Source of the DNA: Alteromonas sp. KUL49
GTDB lineage: Bacteria > Pseudomonadota > Gammaproteobacteria > Enterobacterales > Alteromonadaceae
Reading direction: 5' to 3'
Assembly (NCBI RefSeq): GCF_006538345.1
Contig: NZ_BJKL01000008.1
Coordinates: forward strand, 157,767 to 221,766
DNA length: 64,000 nt
Part shown: one piece after another, positions 59,376 to 64,000 of the stretch
How positions within the stretch are numbered: position 1 is the stretch's first letter
How the letters are laid out: each line of letters opens with the position of its first letter
Translations under genes and position numbers: made by a program
Notes under the pieces: model-generated
Database searches by the model: none
What the model was told of the DNA's origin: nothing
What the model saw: only the letters and a program-made list of their open reading frames with translations

Positions 59376-59776
59376 CTCTCTCTATTGACCACTTTAGTAA
59401 TTCAGGAAAAATCATTGCTCGCGCGGTAGGCCCAGCTGCGGCATATAAACTGCTGGAGCAATTTGGTGGTCAAAGTTTTTATATTAGCCGTAACCCCACA
59501 GCTAAACATGTTGCCAGTAAAAAACTTGGGCTTGCAGTACACCAAGCCCTTGCAGACCTTTGGCCAGATCAAGAATTTGAATTACCCCTAAAAACGTTTG
59601 TTGATAAACGCGTTCGTAACGATGCTATTCGTGCCGATGCGACCCGTTTATCAATGCGCGAACTCGTAGCAAAATACACGTTATCACGTGGCCAAATTCA
59701 AGAAATAATTCGTGGCCATCAAATGTCAGATAACACTCACCTAGAAATTCAACAGTTGAAATTGTTCGAATTTTAG
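59372..59776 (+). CDS. Mor/C-family middle-late transcription activator
   Basis: The 134-residue protein has the Mor pattern: an N-terminal dimerisation domain (GPAAAYKLLEQFGGQSFYISRNPTAKHVASKKLG) and a C-terminal helix-turn-helix (DAIRADATRLSMRELVAKYTLSRGQIQEIIRG). Mor and C bind dyads and recruit RNA polymerase to middle and late promoters. Only this one family member is visible in the window, so it probably activates both late arms. The dyad copies at 44,109 and 59,803 lie before each arm. Confidence 0.88.
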   Translation: MTLSIDHFSNSGKIIARAVGPAAAYKLLEQFGGQSFYISRNPTAKHVASKKLGLAVHQALADLWPDQEFELPLKTFVDKRVRNDAIRADATRLSMRELVAKYTLSRGQIQEIIRGHQMSDNTHLEIQQLKLFEF

Positions 59777-59802
59777 TTAAGCATATAACCCGCATTCCTT
59801 CT

Positions 59803-59833
59803 CTACATTCGCCCGAGTAAAGCTTCGGGTAAT
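59803..59833. repeat. dyad-containing repeat copy 2, before the right late arm
   Basis: CGCCCGA-GTAAA-GCTTCGGG lies 27 bases after the Mor gene and before the lysis and packaging genes. It aligns with 44,109-44,140 in the same orientation: most of about 30 positions match. Its location upstream of the right late arm is why it is proposed as an activator site. Confidence 0.6.
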
Positions 59834-59865
59834 CCACCTAATAACAATGCTGCATGCTGTGGGCT

Positions 59866-60186
59866 ATGAGACCTACAGCGCTAATCGACCTCGCGGTAAG
59901 AATAGTCCGCACTAAAGACAGATTTCGTCGCACTGAATTGTTCAATTCATGCCCGAGCCATCTGCAAGATCTCTTACGCTCAAATATCACCATTATTGTT
60001 GAACAATTCAAAGCAAAACAGCGCGCTAAACAGAATCGCCGTAGTGAGAACTCATACAGCTACAAGTTCCAACCTTTACCCGCGGAAACCAGAAAAATTA
60101 CCACGGCACTGAATGCCAAATTAGGTAACGCCAGATGCGCTGAAATTCGAGAGCGATTAAGGGGGAACAATGCATCCGCTAGGTAA
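59866..60186 (+). CDS. hypothetical late phage protein
   Basis: From ATG 59866 the product has 106 residues, strongly basic and helical (RPTALIDLAVRIVRTKDRFRRTELFNSCPSHLQDLLRSNIT...). It is the first gene of the right late arm. It overlaps the endolysin gene by 17 bases. A start at 59854 adds four residues. I see no family; small basic proteins at this spot occur in Mu-like phages. Confidence 0.6.
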   Translation: MRPTALIDLAVRIVRTKDRFRRTELFNSCPSHLQDLLRSNITIIVEQFKAKQRAKQNRRSENSYSYKFQPLPAETRKITTALNAKLGNARCAEIRERLRGNNASAR

Positions 60187-60613
60187 AACATCGTCACATC
60201 GTTTAAGCAGCTGTCACAGCGACTGGAAGGTCATTTGTGAAGCATTGTGTAACTGGGTTAACTATTCCGTTTTTTGTGGCCACAGAGGCGAGCTGGCGCA
60301 GAATCAAGCGTTTTTCAACGGCACCAGTGAGCTTGAATGGCCCAACTCAAAACACAACAGTTTACCTAGCCTAGCAATTGACATGGGGCCGTACTTCAGC
60401 GAACTGAAAAATACCGACTGGGAGGATGCGAACGCATTCGCAATGTTCGCTGGCATGGTGCTTCTGGTAGCTAAACAGCTTTATGTACAAGGCAAAATTT
60501 CACACCAGGTCATTTGGGGCGGTGATTGGGACTCCGATGGCCGTACGTCTGACCATAAGTTCCGTGATTTCCCTCACTTTGAACTTACAAAGGAGAACGT
60601 ATGGAACCTGTAA
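60170..60613 (+). CDS. endolysin, M15-type peptidase
   Basis: The 147-residue protein has the zinc-site layout of M15 (L-Ala-D-Glu or D-Ala-D-Ala type) endolysins: SKHNSLPSLAID (H62 and D71) and DFPHFEL (H136), with VIWGGDWDSDG before it. It would cut the peptide bridges of peptidoglycan at lysis. It starts inside the previous gene and its end overlaps the holin gene. No signal peptide is visible, so release should depend on the holin. Confidence 0.85.
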   Translation: MHPLGKTSSHRLSSCHSDWKVICEALCNWVNYSVFCGHRGELAQNQAFFNGTSELEWPNSKHNSLPSLAIDMGPYFSELKNTDWEDANAFAMFAGMVLLVAKQLYVQGKISHQVIWGGDWDSDGRTSDHKFRDFPHFELTKENVWNL

Positions 60614-61128
60614 GCATTGCTCTGGCGTTAGCAAAACTAGCCGGTGTTGACGAGTGGCTGAAGGACAAAGTTGGCGGTGTAGTGTCTAGCAAGGTCGCAA
60701 CTAGGGTAATTGATATAGCCCAGCAAGTTGCTGGTGTTACTTCACCGGATGAAGCCCTTGAAAAAATTGGTGAAAACGCACGTTTGGCTAGTGAACTCAA
60801 AATCCAGCTGATGAACAACGAGCAAGAACTGCGGCTAGCGGCTTATCAAGACCGTAAAGACGCTCGAGCAACCTACCGCGTGCATCCTCAGCAAGCCGAT
60901 AAACTGGCATCGTTCATCTTCAAATTTAACCTGCCCTGCATTATTGCACTGGTGATTATCAACTGCGTGGTCTTGCACTTTTTTCGCGACAATGCGGGTT
61001 TGTTGGCGAGCATTTGTAATGTTGTTGGTATGGCAATTAAGTCGCTGTTTGACGAGAGAAAAGAAGTAACAGGTTTTTACTACGGCGGCTCAATGGACGC
61101 CAGCGAGAAAAGGCATAGTGATGGATGA
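60601..61128 (+). CDS. holin, 3TM family
   Basis: The 175-residue protein has one clear hydrophobic segment (about 116-138, FNLPCIIALVIINCVVLHFF) and a second near 145-160, with a helical N-terminal domain (VSIALALAKLAGVDEWLKDKVGGVVSSKVATRVIDIAQQVAGV) typical of the 3TM_phage_holin type (PF11351). It overlaps the endolysin gene by 13 bases. It permits endolysin access to the cell wall. Confidence 0.82.
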   Translation: MEPVSIALALAKLAGVDEWLKDKVGGVVSSKVATRVIDIAQQVAGVTSPDEALEKIGENARLASELKIQLMNNEQELRLAAYQDRKDARATYRVHPQQADKLASFIFKFNLPCIIALVIINCVVLHFFRDNAGLLASICNVVGMAIKSLFDERKEVTGFYYGGSMDASEKRHSDG

Positions 61129-61339
61129 TCAAACCAAAAAAGAGCTGTTTATCCAGCTCGGTGAAATGAATGCCAAGCTAGATGGCTTGAAAGAAGACAA
61201 CACGACTCAATGGAACAAAATGGACGCTATGGATACTCGATTGCGTAAGCAAGAGGTACGTGCAGCCGGAATTGCAGCAAGCGTATCCGCTTTTTTTGCA
61301 ATGGGTATCGACGCGATTAAAAAAGGACTTGGTGCATAA
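61121..61339 (+). CDS. small lysis-associated membrane protein
   Basis: The product has 72 residues (start at ATG 61121) with a helical N-terminal part (TKKELFIQLGEMNAKLDGLKEDNTTQWNKMDAMDTRLRKQEVR) and a short hydrophobic end (AAGIAASVSAFFAMGIDAIKKGLG). Similar small proteins follow the holin in Mu-like phages. It starts within the holin gene and ends directly before the next gene's ATG, so it is co-translated. It might be an antiholin or spanin-like part. Confidence 0.65.
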   Translation: MDDQTKKELFIQLGEMNAKLDGLKEDNTTQWNKMDAMDTRLRKQEVRAAGIAASVSAFFAMGIDAIKKGLGA

Positions 61340-61837
61340 ATGGCGCATTCATCCCAAAAGCAACTTGATGTGCGTAGCAGCTACGTCAACGAGCAGCTTG
61401 ATTTAAAAGCGGCAGCGGCTTTTCATGGGGTGAGCTATGGCACTGCACGCAATTGGAAAAAGAGAGCGCTAGACGAGGGCGATAACTGGGATACGGCACG
61501 TACCGCTTTATTATTAACAAATAGTGGCAATAAAGAGTTCATTAACCAAGTAATTCAACGCTTCTATATTCAAAGCGAGCGTATTTTTGAATCTATTGAA
61601 AATACTACAAATCTAGACCCAAATCAGATGGTTGAGCTGATGGCAAAATGGGCGGATTCAGTCTCAAAGATATCTAAACACTTAGGGACGAACAATGACT
61701 TCAACCGCATCGGTTTTGCTTTGGAGCTTTTGCAACTACTGAGCACCTTTATTCGCGAGCAATACCCTCAACACGCGCAAGCCTTCCTAGAAATACTGGA
61801 GCCATTTGGCCGTGAGGTCACGAAAACCTATGGCTAA
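61340..61837 (+). CDS. DUF1804 protein, probable small terminase
   Basis: The 165-residue protein has a helix-turn-helix N-terminus (VRSSYVNEQLDLKAAAAFHGVSYGTARNWKKRA), the DUF1804 pattern of Mu-like phages, then a helical region. It directly precedes the large terminase gene, overlapping it by eight bases. It probably recognises the phage DNA end for packaging. Confidence 0.82.
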   Translation: MAHSSQKQLDVRSSYVNEQLDLKAAAAFHGVSYGTARNWKKRALDEGDNWDTARTALLLTNSGNKEFINQVIQRFYIQSERIFESIENTTNLDPNQMVELMAKWADSVSKISKHLGTNNDFNRIGFALELLQLLSTFIREQYPQHAQAFLEILEPFGREVTKTYG

Positions 61838-63461
61838 AACCAGTGTTAATCAGTTTTTAAAAGAACTTAACCAGCTAGGGGATGAGATTCGACTTCAGAT
61901 TGAAAACGAGGTTGAAGGCTTTTCTGCTGACGAAAAGGCTAGGCAAGAACGCATTGATAAAACCCATGATCCTATTGATGGTTTTCGTTTCTTTTGTAAG
62001 ACGTATTTCCCGCATTACATCGATAAAACAGAGTCGGTATTGCATAAGTACCTCTATAGTCGACTACCTGAAATTTCCGCTTCTAAGAAGCGTGTAAGAG
62101 AAGCAATCATTGCGCCACGGGGAGAGGCAAAATCAACTATCGCCACTCAGCTTCATACTATTTGGGAGATTATTACAGGAAAAACTCATTTTACCGTGAT
62201 AATTATGGATGCTTTCGAGTCTCAAGCTGCCCCAATGCTGGAAGCTATACAAGCCGAGCTAGATTCAAACCCCAGATTGATACAAGACTATCCTGACATT
62301 GCTGGTAGAGGCCCCATATGGCGAGTAGGAACAATCGTTACCCGCAACGCTATAAAAGTACAAGCATTTGGTGCTGGACAAAAAGTACGTGGTATTCGTC
62401 ACGGTGCTCATAGACCTGATCGCATAAAGCTTGATGATATAGAAAACGACGAAAACGTTAAAAGCCCAGAGCAGCGCGATAAGATTTTTAAATGGCTTAA
62501 AAAAGCAGTTTTAAAGTTGGGGCCACCCGATGGCTCAATGAAAGTTTTCTATATTGGAACGCTTCTCCATTATGATTCTGTTCTTGCTCGCACTATTAAG
62601 TTACCGACGTGGCTACACAAAAAATTCAAGTCAATTATTCGTATGCCAGACAACATGGATTTATGGGAAGAATGGGAAGAAATATTCCGTAATGAAGGTG
62701 AAGAAGTAGCAGACGAATTTTATTACTCACGAAAGAAGAAAATGGACAAAGGCTCCATTGTGAGTTGGCCTGAAACACGTCCGCTTTTGTTCTTGATGCA
62801 GGAGCGTGCTGAGGATCACCATTCATTTGATTGCGAATACCAAAACGACCCCACCAATGAAGAAGAGGCCACTTTTACTGGCATTAAGTTTTGGGTGCAT
62901 ATGGAAGGCCGTTGGGTGTACTACGGTGCATGCGATCCCTCTTTAGGCAAAAAGAATCGAAAGCGTGACCCGAGTGCGATTTTGGTCGGCGGCTACGACA
63001 GGCAGAAAGGCAAACTACACGTTGTAGAAGCGAGTATTAAACGCCGCGTGCCCAATCTCATCATAGACAACGTTATCGATTTTCAGCGTGAATACAACTG
63101 TTTGGTGTGGGGAATAGAAGCAGTACAGTTTCAAGAGTTCATGCGCACACGCTTAATGGAGCGCGGCAAAGAACGGCGTATACCGGTTCCTACACGGGCA
63201 ATAATACCTAATACCGATAAAGACCTGCGCATTGAAAGCTTAGAGCCCTACATATCAAATGCAGAAATCCTTTTGCACCATTCTCAAACCGTACTCTACG
63301 ACCAGTTACGTCACTGGCCAGAAGCAGACCATGACGACGGCCCCGACTGCTTGCATATGCTTTGGATGTTAGCAGCAAGCGGTGCAGGCGGTGTTCCTAA
63401 AGTCGCTTCAGCAGGTCGAAGGGGAGCTACAAAATTTGGAGGTTTCGGTTATGGCGGATAA
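61830..63461 (+). CDS. terminase large subunit, Mu gp28-like
   Basis: From ATG 61830 the product has 543 residues. The ATPase domain has a Walker-A-like RGEAKST (98-104), a Walker-B-like stretch around FTVIIMDAFES and KLDDIENDENVKS. The C-terminal nuclease domain has YYGACDPSLGKKNRKRDPS and DHDDGPDCLHMLWML as acid-rich metal sites. It powers headful packaging that begins in the host flank of the integrated phage. A longer start at 61806 lies inside the previous gene. Confidence 0.9.
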   Translation: MAKTSVNQFLKELNQLGDEIRLQIENEVEGFSADEKARQERIDKTHDPIDGFRFFCKTYFPHYIDKTESVLHKYLYSRLPEISASKKRVREAIIAPRGEAKSTIATQLHTIWEIITGKTHFTVIIMDAFESQAAPMLEAIQAELDSNPRLIQDYPDIAGRGPIWRVGTIVTRNAIKVQAFGAGQKVRGIRHGAHRPDRIKLDDIENDENVKSPEQRDKIFKWLKKAVLKLGPPDGSMKVFYIGTLLHYDSVLARTIKLPTWLHKKFKSIIRMPDNMDLWEEWEEIFRNEGEEVADEFYYSRKKKMDKGSIVSWPETRPLLFLMQERAEDHHSFDCEYQNDPTNEEEATFTGIKFWVHMEGRWVYYGACDPSLGKKNRKRDPSAILVGGYDRQKGKLHVVEASIKRRVPNLIIDNVIDFQREYNCLVWGIEAVQFQEFMRTRLMERGKERRIPVPTRAIIPNTDKDLRIESLEPYISNAEILLHHSQTVLYDQLRHWPEADHDDGPDCLHMLWMLAASGAGGVPKVASAGRRGATKFGGFGYGG

Positions 63462-64000
63462 AGTCATCAATAAACATGCCGCATTAACAGATTCTAGCGT
63501 TATTGAAAACCTGCTGGATCATCAATTACTCGACTTACTCAACGAGCTACCCGACCCAGACGTAATATTGCGTAAAGCCGGTATTGATTACGATGTGTAT
63601 AACGAAATTATGGCTGACCCTCATGTCATTGGCGAGGTGCGCAGTATTCGCTCTGGACTGTTAGGGCTTAAATCAGAGATTAAAGCTGGCGACGACTCAG
63701 ATAGTGCGCTGAAAGCCAAAGAACTCTGTGAATCAATATTTAAATCACCACCGCATGCATCTATGCGCTGGCCTGATTTAACCTGGTCTATTGGTAAGTG
63801 TGTATTGGTAGGACGTAGGGTTCATCATGTTAAATGGAAGGTAGAAAGCAATCAGCTACTACCTGAAACGCTTTTTGATATTAGTCACCATTCGTTTGCC
63901 TTCAATCACGATGGCGGTCTGTTGATACGCACTATGCAAAACCCCGCAGGCGAAACACCAGAAGACATGCGCTGGCTGGTTACAAGGCACACAGGGGATA
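63451..64000 (+). CDS. portal protein, Mu gp29-like (DUF935), cut at the window edge
   Basis: The frame starts at ATG 63451 with GGAGG nine bases before it and runs to the window end (183 residues so far). It begins ADKVINKHAALTDSSVIENLLDH..., and VILRKAGIDYDVYNEIMADPHVIGEVRSIRSGLLGLKSEI fits the DUF935 portal family. It overlaps the terminase gene by 11 bases. In Mu the next genes would be gpF and then the protease; here the protease lies on the other arm at 44.1 kb. Confidence 0.88.
   Translation, partial: MADKVINKHAALTDSSVIENLLDHQLLDLLNELPDPDVILRKAGIDYDVYNEIMADPHVIGEVRSIRSGLLGLKSEIKAGDDSDSALKAKELCESIFKSPPHASMRWPDLTWSIGKCVLVGRRVHHVKWKVESNQLLPETLFDISHHSFAFNHDGGLLIRTMQNPAGETPEDMRWLVTRHTGD

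Larger units (their letters stand above)
27180..64000. mobile_element. transposable (Mu-like) prophage, incomplete at right
   Basis: MuA and MuB homologues, Ner-like, GemA, Mor, DUF3164, DUF1804, TerL, portal, Mu-I-type protease, gp36-like and virion-morphogenesis proteins show a transposable phage. The tape measure, tube, tail-assembly frameshift pair and J-like hub show a siphovirus tail. The left boundary lies between 27,185 and 27,335, after the PH-domain host gene and before the tailspike stop. The right end is outside the window. Minus-strand structural genes occupy 27.3-44.1 kb, cargo 44.1-49.8 kb, and plus-strand regulation, transposition, lysis and packaging genes 50-64 kb. Confidence 0.9.

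Noticed and set aside
27180..64000. Two separate Mu-like prophages back to back
   Set aside because: Visible genes are complementary with no duplicated function, but this is not excluded until the sequence past 64 kb is read.

Overview
The window reads as chromosome of a marine gammaproteobacterium, probably of the Alteromonadales (Alteromonas/Glaciecola-like). This rests on the mix of a large TonB-dependent receptor, polysaccharide-use genes, a C-terminal Ala-Pro-TM-Arg sorting tail, a periplasmic-type KatG and moderate GC. No rRNA or tRNA gene was recognised, so the placement is an inference. Positions 1-27.2 kb are host genes; about 27.2 kb to the right edge (64 kb) is a transposable (Mu-like) prophage that continues beyond the window.

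Host part. After a periplasmic binding protein, an RhlE-type helicase and an Lrp regulator divergent from a cysteine-synthase-like enzyme comes a sugar locus (5.1-12.4 kb). It has a secreted GH5 glucanase and a LacI regulator on the minus strand. Divergent from them are a GPH-family symporter, a GH94 phosphorylase, gluconokinase and a secreted CBM9-like protein. LacI-type operators lie in front of both arms. A GH94 phosphorylase next to gluconokinase suggests use of cellobionic acid: phosphorolysis to glucose 1-phosphate and gluconate, then gluconate 6-phosphate. Next are an exported catalase-peroxidase, a LysR regulator, a cluster of TonB receptor, TSUP permease and Tat-exported HisC-like aminotransferase, an MBL-fold hydrolase, DNA polymerase II, an M8-like metalloprotease and a PH-domain membrane protein.

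Prophage. It has Mu-type replication (MuA, MuB, Ner-like, GemA, Mor, DUF3164) and structural genes of a non-contractile tail (tape measure, tube, J-like hub, tailspike), so it resembles the transposable siphophages (B3/D3112 type). The order is unusual. The block from protease/scaffold through capsid to tailspike (44.1 to 27.3 kb) runs on the minus strand. Repressor, transposition, regulation, lysis, terminase and portal genes (50 to 64 kb) run on the plus strand. The transposase is therefore internal and the late genes form two divergent arms. A roughly 30-base dyad-containing sequence near the start of both late arms could be the shared control site.

Between the arms (44.1-49.8 kb) is a cargo island. 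It holds a zinc-ribbon microprotein, a candidate small RNA with its own promoter and terminator, an XRE/ImmA-type pair, two adjacent membrane proteins (one resembling the putAbiC phage-abortive-infection family), a lipoprotein, a divergent regulator pair with three palindromic operators driving a polytopic membrane protein, and a small exported repeat protein. This island is the most likely place for an undescribed immunity or exclusion system. Other notable points are a canonical -1 frameshift site in the tail-assembly chaperone gene, a nested scaffold start in the protease gene, and two matching perfect palindromes inside an early gene.
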